From assembly GCA_029204225.1 (NCBI GenBank), contig CM055097.1, positions 51,370,195 through 51,434,194 of the forward strand: a stretch of 64,000 nt of DNA, given 5' to 3'. Within the stretch, counting starts at the first letter, position 1; every line of letters starts with the position of its first letter. Source of the stretch: Diphasiastrum complanatum (lineage: Eukaryota > Streptophyta > Lycopodiopsida > Lycopodiales > Lycopodiaceae). The translations under genes and the position numbers were made by a program. The notes below the pieces were generated by a model. It was not told where the DNA came from, made no database searches, and saw only the letters and a list, made by a program, of their open reading frames with translations. Positions 8,940 through 19,509 of this stretch are shown here, piece after piece.

Positions 8940-11590
8940 AAAGGTGACAAATGACTCGAACTCAGCCCTTATATAGCGGAATTTAGAGTGCGTATTAGGT
9001 GAAATCCACTTTCCCTTGTTCAGTTCCACCCAAATTTTGGCAGGCACCTTCTTCACAAAATTCTAAGGCCTCAGGGAAGTCTGCAAGAGTTCAGAAGGTG
9101 ATTTGACTGCTATGCAAAGGTTCTGCGAGGGTTCAAACTGTCTGCAAAGATTCAACTCTCGCAGGAAGTGATCTCTCACACAACTTGTTTCTGTGATTGG
9201 ATTTTCAAGATCAGACCATGTAGGCATGCTACTTTCACTGTTTTGATTCCATTTAGGCAACTTGCAAGGGTTGGTAAGATGATCTTGAGGCTCTGCGAGG
9301 GTTCTAAAAATTCAGCTTCTGGGAACTCTCGCATACACTAGAAAATGATGATTCCTCCATCAAGAACTCTCGCAAAGATTTTCATGGATGCATCTGGATC
9401 AGATCTGGTGACTGTCCAAGTTTCAAGAGCTATCCCCAGGGGATCTCAAAAAATCATGAAAAAAGTGCTCTTTCAGAGTGTTTTTAGATGAGATCTCGAG
9501 ATGTTCTGATTTTTAACTTTTGTAAACTGGTAATCAGCTTTATCCATGCTTGATCTGACTGTTGGTGGCTCTCTGAAAGTTTTGATGGATACTTGGTAGT
9601 AGATCCATCAATCAGTCTGATGATCTGCTTCCTCCTTTGCTTATTAGAGAGAACACTCTGAAGCTCCAACACCTCAGTGCCACATCACAAGTAGAATTGT
9701 TGTACAAACCCATCGTTGTAGTCAGAACCCTCTCTGAGGGAAAGTATCAATAGAGGTCTAAGGAAAATCTCTACTCCATTGCTACCTTCATTGATAGTTG
9801 TCAAGCTAAATGCCATCTCTTGGAAGATGAGAAGTACATTTATGAGTATGAGTCTAGAAGGAAAAAGTATGGTATCCAAGCTCGAGTGCCCAGTCTTCAT
9901 GAATACATTTTAGTGTGTAACTACTCAAGGAGCATTGTCTCACTCTCCTATTGTAGTCAATCTAATCGTACATTGATTTCTCAAGCTGAGTTTCATTGAA
10001 ATCACCTCATAAAGGTGTGATGGTCTACTAGCATGCATCCTATCTATCTATATACTGATCCACGGGTCTGTTTATATGCATTCTGAACTGAGACATGCTA
10101 ACAATCTGAGCACTGGCGCACACATTTGAGGAATCATGTTATGATCTTCCATCATCGCTGCTATAGGTGATTGGTCTATTAGGCAAATGAGGAACGTAGT
10201 CTATCCTTGACTACCTTCGAGAGATGACTGAGCGCTGACAAGCATAATGCACAGATTGAACATAGACCTAGTTGCTACATACTTCTGTGGTAGTCACAAA
10301 GGATGAGCTACTGTTGATAGATATTGTGGGCACCGCTGCCAATTGAAGAACCCACAAATCAAAGTGAGCAAAACTAGTGAGTGTCATTAACACTTGCATG
10401 CAATCATCGTTGTCAAGGTGAAAAAGATTTCAGACCCTCCATCACTGATATCTGAGGCAAATGATCCTTGTTGACACTGTCAAAGAGAAACATATTTCTA
10501 CAATGCTTCAAAATGCAAATATTCACACCTCCTTGGGAAACCTAGCCAACGGTTCCTATCGAACACCCAGCTGTGAAGGGTTTAAGCAACTAACTTTGAA
10601 GGCGATACAAGAGGAGGCTCTCCACATTCATGACTAAGCAGCTTTCATGACAAACCGATTATCTAGCTCATCACTGAGGTATTTTCACAACTTATCTCGA
10701 TATTGCTATGATAAATATGTGAAATGCTAGCTCACATTATTATATGTGTTTTTTCTAATGACACATTATGCATGGGAAAACCTGATCTATGGTATGGATA
10801 GAATGGGATGATAGGCATGTTGGAAGCTTGGATCTTATTATCCTTAGTATGTTGCCTATATCTCTGCCATTATTGTACTTGTTATGAGTTGTATAAAGAA
10901 ACTGTTGATAAAGCAATCCGTTGATGCTACTCAGTTCTCGTGGTGTTATTGATGGTTATTATAATGAAAAGCAAGATTGAGTAAGCATGTCATTATTGTG
11001 TTATATGAAGTTGCTAAATTGACAACTGGACCCGACCTCTTTGAAACATAAGAGTGGGCAGTCCACCAAATGTGGCCGAAATACGCCACTTTGGTTAAGT
11101 CCCACTAGTCACACCCACTGTTGGAAATGTCTAGCGAGATACCTAGACCTAACAAATGGCAAAATACTACCGCTTATCAAACAGAGCAGTACGTATAACC
11201 TGCACCCCACAGACACAAAGCATAGAATCAACGAGCGAATCTTATATAGGCTCTAAAGAAAAATATATTCATCAACGAGGACCTATAAGTCACACCCTAG
11301 TAGTGCAAAACCACCCTAGAGGGCATGATGCCAAACACATAAGATTAAGGGTAGTCTCTAAGGGAAATGCTCTGATAAAAAACCACAGAAAACAAAAATG
11401 GACAGTTACATATGAGTTGAGTATCAACTCCTGCCGTCACTAGGCGATGTTTGCCAAATGTATAGAAGAGGAATATTATGAAACCACTTCTACACCCCAG
11501 AAATTCCATCATAACCTACTACCAAGTGACAATCTGATTAGGGTACTTTAGGGTACAGCACTGCGGAGAACATAGTTATCTAGAGGTATA
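8940..11590. other. Sparse region without a supportable gene
   Basis: Short open stretches exist on both strands, but none has a recognisable domain or splice structure. The stretch 9079-9390 holds scattered short repeats, described separately. Sequence around 10900-11500 could be retroelement-derived, but I could not anchor it. Confidence 0.5.
9079..9390. repeat. Scattered TGC(G/A)AGGGTTC-like motifs in both orientations
   Basis: The motif appears in variants such as TCTGCGAGGGTTC (near 9119 and 9292), CTGCAAAGATTC (near 9144) and CTTGCAAGGGTTG (near 9260). It also appears inverted as AACTCTCGCA (near 9152, 9323 and 9365). Spacing is irregular. I see no coding function. Confidence 0.4.
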
Positions 11591-11597
11591 CAAGCTT

Positions 11598-12062
11598 GTG
11601 AATGACAGGCATTGGCATTTGACAGATGCCACCTCCACTCGATACGCAGAAATAACACAATTTCTTACACAAACTCCAATCTTTGAGCCACCAGTACGCT
11701 CATTTGTAGCATCTAACAGTCATAGTGGAAATCTAGTAAATGATCCTAGAAGAGCTTGGTTTCAACACCCTGAATTGGTTCTAGGAACTCCCAGTGAAAG
11801 TCTTGCTAATGATTTCTTTACTAGCTATAGCGCAGGCATCCCAAAGAGAGCCGGGAATCACGACTTAGCTTCCCAGCCTTCAACTCTTGCCATCCAAACC
11901 CACTTGACATACAAGCAGCCAACTCGCCAACAACAATCAAACTTAACCAACTTGAAGTTCCAAAAACCAGCATTGAGATCCAACCTGGCGCCATGCCAGA
12001 TCGGGGGTCTCGATGTGGGTGACTTCCCTCCAAGCAAGCCGCCCGACATACATCAAACTTAA
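11598..12062 (+). CDS. Hypothetical 154-residue frame, doubtful
   Basis: An open frame starting MNDRHWHLTDATSTRYAEI with no recognised domain. Its last third coincides with a degenerate tandem repeat (11895-12250), which can keep a frame open without selection. No homologue elsewhere in the window and no splice evidence. It may belong to the leader or LTR of the gypsy remnant that follows. I would not treat it as a real gene without transcript support. Confidence 0.15.
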   Translation: MNDRHWHLTDATSTRYAEITQFLTQTPIFEPPVRSFVASNSHSGNLVNDPRRAWFQHPELVLGTPSESLANDFFTSYSAGIPKRAGNHDLASQPSTLAIQTHLTYKQPTRQQQSNLTNLKFQKPALRSNLAPCQIGGLDVGDFPPSKPPDIHQT

Positions 12063-12250
12063 CCAACTCAAGGCTTCGTTACAAACGAATAACATCCATT
12101 TCAAGCAAGCGGTCTGACTTACATCAGACTTAACCAACCGAAAGCTTCGTCACGAGCGTTGGAAGCCAACCTGGTGCCACGCCAAACTAGACAGCCATAA
12201 ATGGGTATCTTCCACCCCAAGCAAGCCATCCAACTCAGCCGACAGGTTAG
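11895..12250 (+). repeat. Degenerate tandem repeat, units about 100-130 bp
   Basis: Recurring blocks: CAAGCA(A/G)GC followed by GACATACATC or GACTTACATC, then (A/G)ACTTAACCAAC; and CCAACCTGGCGCCATGCCA versus CCAACCTGGTGCCACGCCA. Three to four diverged units can be made out. The region is markedly richer in G and C than its surroundings. Confidence 0.5.
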
Positions 12251-12339
12251 AGCCCGTACCCCAAGACCTTAACCCATTCATGTTCATGCAAGGAACACTA
12301 AGATTCACAAGCCACAACAGATATGGAGACAGCCAGTTC

Positions 12340-12412
12340 CTGGACCAAATGGTCCCGACAGCATACCGCTAGCGCCACGGACCGAATGGTCCCGATGGCA
12401 TACCGCTGGCGT
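12340..12412 (+). repeat. Two-copy tandem repeat, about 37 bp
   Basis: The unit is GGACC(A/G)AATGGTCCCGA followed by GCATACCGCT and (A/G)GCG, present twice in a row. GGACCGAATGGTCC is itself an imperfect palindrome. Confidence 0.6.
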
Positions 12413-12715
12413 CCCGGGATACGACCCTCAGCTATGTGCCAACTTAAAAATTTTGAAGTGGCCTTACAACTGGCGCTTTTACCAAACACTGAAACCCAGA
12501 AGGTAATCAGAGTCAGTTTGAGAAAAATCTCACTTTATTGATGAATCTGAGAAGGTTACATTTCAAGTGTGTGACCGACCCTAGTCTCCAGGGAGCTGGC
12601 ATGCCAAGGCGAGTGCCAGGACAACATTCCAACAAGGGAGGCTGAGACTTGGTTGGAGCTCGTCCTAAGTCGCAACCCGCACTCCCCTATAGTATTGGTG
12701 GGATTTGGAACCCAA

Positions 12716-12732
12716 CCCCCCCCCCCCCCCCC
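12716..12732 (+). repeat. Homopolymer of 17 C
   Basis: Uninterrupted C run as read. Length in the real genome may differ because such runs are error-prone in sequencing. Confidence 0.8.
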
Positions 12733-12775
12733 TCATACCAAGTACTCTACCCAGGCTGGTAAAGCACGTTTTTCT

Positions 12776-12832
12776 CTCTCTAGAATTTTCTCTCTCTAGA
12801 AAGTCATTTTCTCTCTCTAGAATTTATTGATC
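12776..12832 (+). promoter_or_regulatory. Triple TTCTCTCTCTAGAA repeat
   Basis: Three copies of TTTCTCTCTCTAGAA lie in a row. Their junctions create GAAnnTTC spacing, the arrangement of a heat-shock element. Position just upstream of a candidate gypsy primer-binding site would place it in an LTR promoter. Function is inferred from motif shape only. Confidence 0.25.
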
Positions 12833-12934
12833 CCCATGCTTCCTTTAATCATGCCTAGAACGTGTGAGGTGATTGCACATCGATCTGAGCTCTCTGGACT
12901 TCGCTAGAACCGATCAAAGATTTTCAGCCATAGA

Positions 12935-13062
12935 AACTTGGCGCCGGCTGGATTCTGATCACAGTGGCACCGGGAGCAACGCCGGCGCCATTGGCACCAA
13001 GAGCAGCAAGGGCGCTGCTGGCGCCGGGAACAATGCTGGAGCCGGTGGCGCCGAAAGTAAAG
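12935..13062 (+). other. GC-rich GGCGCC-repeating island
   Basis: GGCGCC or close variants recur many times here in an otherwise AT-rich window. A plus-strand frame (12873-13103) reads a Gly/Ala-rich peptide, probably a by-product of the base composition. It overlaps the candidate gypsy leader. Confidence 0.5.
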
Positions 13063-14268
13063 CTTGTAAATGTAGCTTTACAACATCCACCCCACCTTTA
13101 TAAAATCTGATGTCCTCATCAGATGTCAGATTAAAGTAAAGGTGTCTCCCAATTAAAATAACTATACATATAAGCTACTTGGCATAGTACTCAATTTACT
13201 GGCCACTTTTTATTAACATTGAAGTTGGCACACCACAAGTCGGAGGCTCAACTCTTTGTACTGAAAAATTACATAACTTGAAAATATCTCTTGTTTGGGA
13301 AAAGCGTAGATTTTATATCGCTTACGTAAAACCCAAGAACCTTATTAACTGGTGACAGAGGCCTTTCTGTGAAATGTTCGTCCCTGTCGCTTCTGACTTT
13401 TGACTTTGGAACTCCTTTGAGCTCCTGATTTGTCCTTGATGCACTTTGTGTTGAGCTCCCTGAGCTCCAGATTTGATCAGTTCCGCACAGGTTTCACCTA
13501 GTGTCCACACTGCGCTAGCAATCACACAGGAAACAAATGTCCACAGTTACGACAAAGGTTAGAGCAACTCGCATGTTATTGCCATATCTGTAATATGAGC
13601 AGTCATGATACCAAGACTGTTGATACAACCTCGAAAACCAAGCGGCCCCCAACCAGCACCAAATCCTGTCCCATTGGCACAATAACAAGGTGCCTTACTC
13701 CAACCATTGCCTAGATTGACGTTACCACCTATTCCCCCCAGAATCCAAGGGTTAGTAGTGAGCAACCCGCAACCAGCTGCCTAGCAGTTGAACATGGTCG
13801 AAGTGACTGATGTACCCTACTATCTCGAGGAGGAAGCACCAGATTCAATCCTAGTGCATTTCATAGACTGAATGAATGGTGATTTAATATCGATCTACGC
13901 GAACCAACTTCATGGTATAGGATTTAGAGATCCCATAAAATGCTATGTATCTAGAGAGAACCATAGGATAGTCGAGTGTCCTAACAAGCCACAAGGCAAT
14001 TTTGTACCACTTTGCCATGATTAACTATAGAATGTTCTGAACAATCACAGACACGGCCTAAGCCACATTTTATAAACCCACCTAAGGAGGATGAACCACA
14101 ACCATGTAAGACTAATACTGATATGATAGTTCAAAGGATAGAAGTAGAATCAGAAATAGTAGAAAATAGAACCAGGATTGGCCTAATTTAGAGTTAGAAG
14201 TAAACAAAGTTACTACTAGAAGTAGGAAGGATGTACCTACACTTTGTGAAAAGAAGATAAGTAAAAAA

Positions 14269-14613
14269 ATGAAACATATGAAATCTACAAAAAATGCGAT
14301 AGATAAGACGCAGAATGCAGAAAAGACTGCAGAGAATCCCAATGTGAAGGATTCAGACTATGATCGATCCGATGAGAAATATTATGATGCAGACATTTTT
14401 TCAGAAGCTAAAAACCTTCTTGAAGAAGAAACTAAGAAAATTAAGAAGGTTACATTCACAGACCCAATAATAAGTATGGACTCACCTAATGAGGCATCAT
14501 CTAGAGATCCATCACCACCAAAGCGTTGTCCTTATGACATAGTAGCGGACTTTGCTTCTAGAATGCCAAATATAACGTTCCACCAGTTGTTAGAAGACAA
14601 TCAAGAAACTTAG
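14269..14613 (+). pseudogene. Ty3/gypsy gag-protease linker fragment
   Basis: A charged, Lys/Glu/Asp-rich frame of 114 codons without a clear domain, running directly into the protease region (a frame change and stop at about 14611 separate them). Features such as CPYDIVADFASRMPNITFHQLL resemble linkers upstream of the retroviral-type protease in plant gypsy elements. The match is by position and general character, not by a diagnostic motif. Confidence 0.45.
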
Positions 14614-14623
14614 AAAAGCTAAG

Positions 14624-15124
14624 TTGCCGCTGGTAGATGTAGGACTGGTAGATTTTGGCGATGAAGGCCAACCAAAAATCCAGAGCATCATTAATGGATG
14701 TATTTTATATAAGGTACCCATAGACTCAGGTTCAAGTGTAAATATCATGACCCAAGATACTGCATATGAACTAGGCATTCATCATCGAATATCACCTATG
14801 CTTAGGCACCTCAGGTTTTAGCAGACGTGACCCATAGAACTCCTATAGGAGAATTGTTACAGGTCATTGTATATATTGGTTATCATAAATTTCTAATGGA
14901 TTTTAATATTAAAGACTACATGAGAATCATTCTATAAAGTATTGTTATAAAATATTGTTAGGAAGACCATGGTTGTACCAAGCCGATGTATTAACCCATT
15001 GGAGGAAGGAGAAAATTACCTTCCGAGACCAAATGGCTACGTCGGAAGGGAAACATAAGAAAATGATTATGATATCTTGGGAGAAAGAAGAGGAGGATGA
15101 AGAATCAGAGCCAAGAAATACTAG
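14624..15124 (+). pseudogene. Ty3/gypsy retroviral-type aspartic protease, broken
   Basis: The frame holds INGCILYKVPIDSGSSVNIM, with the DSGS catalytic site of an aspartic protease. After a stop at 14819 and a short frame change it resumes with ILLGRPWLYQADVLTHWRK, the typical end of gypsy protease (LLGRPWL). It would cleave the Gag-Pol polyprotein in an intact element. Several stops show it is dead. Confidence 0.75.
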
Positions 15125-15159
15125 CTAGGACAACAGTTAGAAATTATGTGAACCTCATG

Positions 15160-15560
15160 GTGAATTCCAAGTGATGGAATGACCATGTAAGAGCTAGTAC
15201 TTCTAGACATTTGTAATAAATGTTGTAGACCCCTCTTAAATAAAATAGAGTGAGCCACTTTTTGATGGTGACCTCTAGTGGAAAAACTAATTCCACTTGT
15301 AATTTGCCACTTGGGCTCCACCTAGGCAACTCATTTGCTTATTTAAGAGCCCCCTTCTCTTGTGAGGGAGCTTTACTTGAAGAGACTTTACTCTTGTATT
15401 GAATAAAGAAGATCCTTCACGAGTTTTGGCATTTATAGAGCTCCTTGATCACGATGGCTTTCTTGAGTGATTCCTTTATGATCATGCCCTTCCATTCTTG
15501 CTTGTGTGGTTGTGGAATTAGATTAGTTTCTTGCTTTCTTTCATCATGTATTGTCGAGTA
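15160..15560 (+). promoter_or_regulatory. LTR-like promoter and polyadenylation stretch
   Basis: A TATA-like CTTATTTAAGAGC lies near 15337 and an AATAAA signal in TTGAATAAAGAAG near 15398, with a pyrimidine-rich stretch between. This pairing at 60-70 bp resembles the U3/R region of an LTR. No partner copy exists in the window, so it could be a solo LTR or a plain promoter. Confidence 0.3.
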
Positions 15561-15885
15561 GAGTGGATTAGCTTTCTTGTTTGTGTTTAGAGTAGAATCA
15601 AGCTTTCAAGTAAACTAAATAGGCTGAAATTGTGGCATAGATCTTGGATATTCATTTACATTTATGTTCTTGATGTTCTTGGGAAGTCCAAAAATTAAGA
15701 GATGAGTGTTTCTTGATTCTTGCACTTGTTATGCTTGCTATTTAGTTTCTTGTTTTTTGTTCTTGTCTCTGTTTACCAAGACCAACCCTTATGCATTTTG
15801 AAACTCTTTGGCTGCACAAAATTACACGTCATCTAAATTAATAAAATTATTAATGTAATAAAATATTGGAAGGATCCGTTTTGTA

Positions 15886-15889
<4 letters not shown>

Positions 15890-15933
<44 letters not shown>
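15890..15933 (+). repeat. CT dinucleotide microsatellite, about 22 units
   Basis: Uninterrupted (TC)n run as read. No gene is supported on either side. Confidence 0.9.
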
Positions 15934-15937
<4 letters not shown>

Positions 15938-18800
15938 CCATCACCGTTCAGCTCTCCTCTGCTCTACTCTTCCTTTGCCTTTTTCGTACCTTGCCTTTCC
16001 CAACCTCAATTGCTGATCATCGTGATTTCTTAGACCCTTCGTCTCTTCCTATCATGTTGTCACTGCCATCATCATTCTTCTTGCTTTGCGCATGCGTCTT
16101 TTATTGATTCACCTTCAGTTTAGCTATCCTTTATCATTATTTTCCAATTTTGTTGTGAAGCACGTGGTTTGACAGCCTTGTATCTATAAGTTTTTTTTTG
16201 TAATTGAAGCTTTGTCTATGTGTCATGGCAAGGCATTGGTGTCTTTAATTTTTTATGTGATTGTTGTGTTCGAGTTTGAGTGAAAATCATTCTTTCGGCT
16301 GTTTCATATCTTGGTTGACATGATACGTTTAGTCATATATTTGCACTTGTACGTGAAGTTACATTGAGATTTGCAATCGTTATGCTTTGTTATTGCTTAT
16401 GCTAGCTGACTGGCTAATGCTAAAGTTTGCATGTCGTTATGGTTAAAGTTTGTCTTTACGCATCTTAGAATTCAATCTCACTTACTCCTTCTCACAATTT
16501 GCTGATCGTGGCACACTTATATTCAGTAATTCCCGTGCTTTTGTAAAGTAAATCAATGAATCTACTGACTGAATTTTGATTTTTGTGACATAGATTTAGC
16601 AATTTTGATTGTGAAAGAGTTTAGATCTTGAATGAAGGCAAATCTTTTACTCTTGTTGATTGCACTTTGCATTATCGCAACTTATGTAAAGTTTGGTCAT
16701 TCCTTCTTCCAATTTGGAATCGAGTGTTTTATGGTTAGTGCAATTTGCTTCATATAACGTTGCCTATGCAGATGTGTTAGAAACATTACCAGGCTTGTTT
16801 GCGTGTTTAGTGTATCCGACTCAAACCTAGAATAGCCAAGAATCCTAGTATTCCGCCTCTTTTCTAGACTTTCTTTGACCTCTATCATAAAACTTGCCTT
16901 TTTTTGACCTTTTTCTCTCTGTCTCTATCTCTCTCTCCTAACCTCTGGTGCACATACTACAGTTGCTCAGGCAGGATTTCCTTGTTACTTCGAACTTATT
17001 GACTGAGTCTACTGGATGCAAATCAAAGCGAGCAATTAAAGGGTGTACTTTCTCTTCACTTTACCAAACACACTTATTGTCGTGGGAAGGCTTGGCTGGC
17101 GTCAAATCACTACTTTCACATCATTTGTCATATCATTGTGAGGTTGAAATCTGCCCCATTCCAATCCAACTTTGTTATTTTAATTGTAGCAGTTGGCTTT
17201 CAAATTGAATGTATGTACATCTATTGTTTGAAGTTAGTTAGATTTTGGTTAGTGATAGAATAATGCTATAAGCTTGTTTCTGATCTTTGTTATGTTGCTA
17301 GATATGTCAAGGTAAATGCTGAATCCACGCACCAAAAGAGCTTTTTTACTTGCTATGGAAAATCAAGCACTCTTGCTTTCTCATTTTTTAGTGTAGGAAA
17401 TAGTTATTGATGGGTTAGAAGTATATTGCAATGTTGCTATAAAACCTTGGCCATGGCTTAATGTAATCAAAGGTGTAATGCCCATCATATGACATCCCAT
17501 CTAAATATCTTTTGTGGCATATTTTTTGGGCTCTGGCATCATAGTAGTAGTAGGGGCAAGAGTTTTTAGTGTCTAATTTTTGAGTAGAAGTTGTATTCTG
17601 TGATTCTTGTAATTTTTCTAGTAGGTAGCTATATTTTGTGATTCTATCTTGTTGTTGTTGTATTTTTTCAGTAGATTAGTTGTATTTCATGATTTATCCT
17701 TGCTATTGTTGAGGTTGTTCTGGTGGCTATGAACACCATTAGTTGGTTGGTGAATGATTATATAGAAATTAGCAATCTTTTAAGTAAAATATATGTTTGT
17801 TTGAAATATGGGCTAAGTTACCAAACCATTTTTTGGACAATATGATAAGAAAGCTGTGCATCTCATGTGCTTAGATTCTCTTCAATTTGAAAGAGTTGAT
17901 ATTCTTTGATGTCTTCACCAAGTGTCCTTTAAGCCTACTATATAGTTACGGTCTTTTAATTTTTGGTTTCTCGTGCTAAAAAATCATGACTATAGAGATG
18001 GATAAACTTTTGATCGAGCATCTAATGAGTGACATCACTTGAATGTGTTTGATATGTGTGATGATGAGAGATAAATGCTTGTAGCAATTGACGGAGATAT
18101 AATATGCCTCATCTCTTCCAAAAATGGTCACAAAAATTTTGTGATATGTAATCCTCTCACAAGGGCTTGAAAGAAAATGCCACCCATGTTGACAACCCTA
18201 GCGTACATTGAGACAATAAGTAGGATCTCCTTAGATGTGTGAACTAATTAAGAGAACAATTAGAAAATGTAAAACGTTGATTATTTATCTATTATAATTA
18301 AAAAGCATCTTCTTTGAGATAATAATTCACTTTGCCACAATGTTCGACTATTCATTCATCTTTGCAAACACACAAATGTGTATAACATTGCAATTTTTTT
18401 ATCAAAAAATTAGCTTAACAAGCTATCACATGGCTCTCAATTGCAAGGTACTTAGCATCCTTTCAAGTGCAAATTTAGCTCACACTTATATTTTTACCCA
18501 TTAATACCATATTGAGATTTATGTCAAATTTTGATTATGGAATTTTCTCAATATAAAAACACATCATAATGTCCATAAATGCATAAGATAGCATGTTATA
18601 TTCAACCGATAATAACTTCAATTCGTTAGAGAATAATAATTTGACATAATGATCATTTGATTTTTAGTTCACATTTTATTATAAGTATGCACTTATTCAA
18701 AATCTCAAAAAAAATCTTCTTTGCTTTTATATTAATCATAAAGTTGTTGTTTATCAACATATTATTCATAATAGTTTAAAAAAAAATTTACAACAAACTA
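15934..18800. other. AT-rich intergenic sequence
   Basis: Only short open stretches without recognised domains. A second, shorter run of CTCTCT lies around 16916-16937. Nothing else is supportable. Confidence 0.5.
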
Positions 18801-18804
18801 ATTT

Positions 18805-19196
18805 TGCCATGCATGGCACTGCCACGCGTGGCAAAGGCGAATTTTTTGGCAAATTTTGCCAAAAAGCCACTTCCTTGGAATTTTCTTTGGAGATTTGCCA
18901 TGCGTGGCACTGCCACGCGAGGCAAATTTCCAAAGGTACATGTCACATGACAAGTGGTTAAATAACAGTTGTACATGGCACTTTCACGCGTGGTTGTGCC
19001 ACGTCGACACATTTTGGCGCTCGTATTTCGAATTTTGAGTTTAAAAGAATTTGTGTGGCACTGCCACGTGTGGCACTACCATGTAAGATTAAAAATTTGC
19101 TGTCAGGACCCCACCTCTAGCTTGGATTTCACTTGCAGGGTCTCCAGAAAAGATTTGGCGTGGATGTGCCATGTGTGTCAGTGCCACGCATAAAAA
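18805..19196. repeat. Cluster of GCCACGCGTGGC-type palindromes
   Basis: Two perfect 14-bp palindromes, TGCCATGCATGGCA (18805-18818) and TGCCACGCGTGGCA (18820-18833), stand one base apart. The pair recurs in slightly degraded form at 18896-18924. Related pieces follow near 18975-19012, 19053-19083 and 19155-19190. Spacing between clusters is about 65-110 bp. Each could fold as a hairpin or bind a dimeric protein. No coding role is supported. Confidence 0.65.
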
Positions 19197-19509
19197 CAAT
19201 GTCAAAATTATGGCTAAGTATCGGGTTCGTGTGGCAAAATGCACATATGTGTAGTTGTGTGGATTCTCTCCTTGGATATGCAGCTAAATGCATGCTTTGG
19301 TGGTACAACATGGACTGTCAAGGACACTACCTTTTTGGGTAATAATGCATTATGTTTTTTATTGGAGGAGAGAGAGTAGGCCCACCACTTACCCCCCAAT
19401 ACTCCAAGAGGGTAGGCCCATTTCTAGGGATGCCTTCATTGCATTAACTCGTGGGTACCATCTATCAAGCTCCCTCTCAAATCCCCAAAAAGTGAAATGT
19501 AGTACCCCA

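Larger units (their letters stand above)
12939..15124 (+). mobile_element. Ty3/gypsy remnant: leader, gag and protease
   Basis: A TGGCGCCGG at 12939-12947 resembles the tRNA-Asp type primer-binding site used by many plant gypsy elements. A gag-like piece around 13940-14025 reads CPNKPQGNFVPLCHD-like sequence, and protease coding follows at 14624-15124. Reverse transcriptase and integrase are absent downstream, so only the 5' half of an element remains. The exact left and right edges were not found. Confidence 0.55.

Noticed and set aside
12873-13103. Gly/Ala-rich 76-residue frame
   Set aside because: It follows directly from GGCGCC-rich composition and lacks any homologue or domain.
16948-17208. 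86-codon plus-strand frame
   Set aside because: No domain, no splice context and no repeat of it elsewhere; fits chance in a long intergenic stretch.
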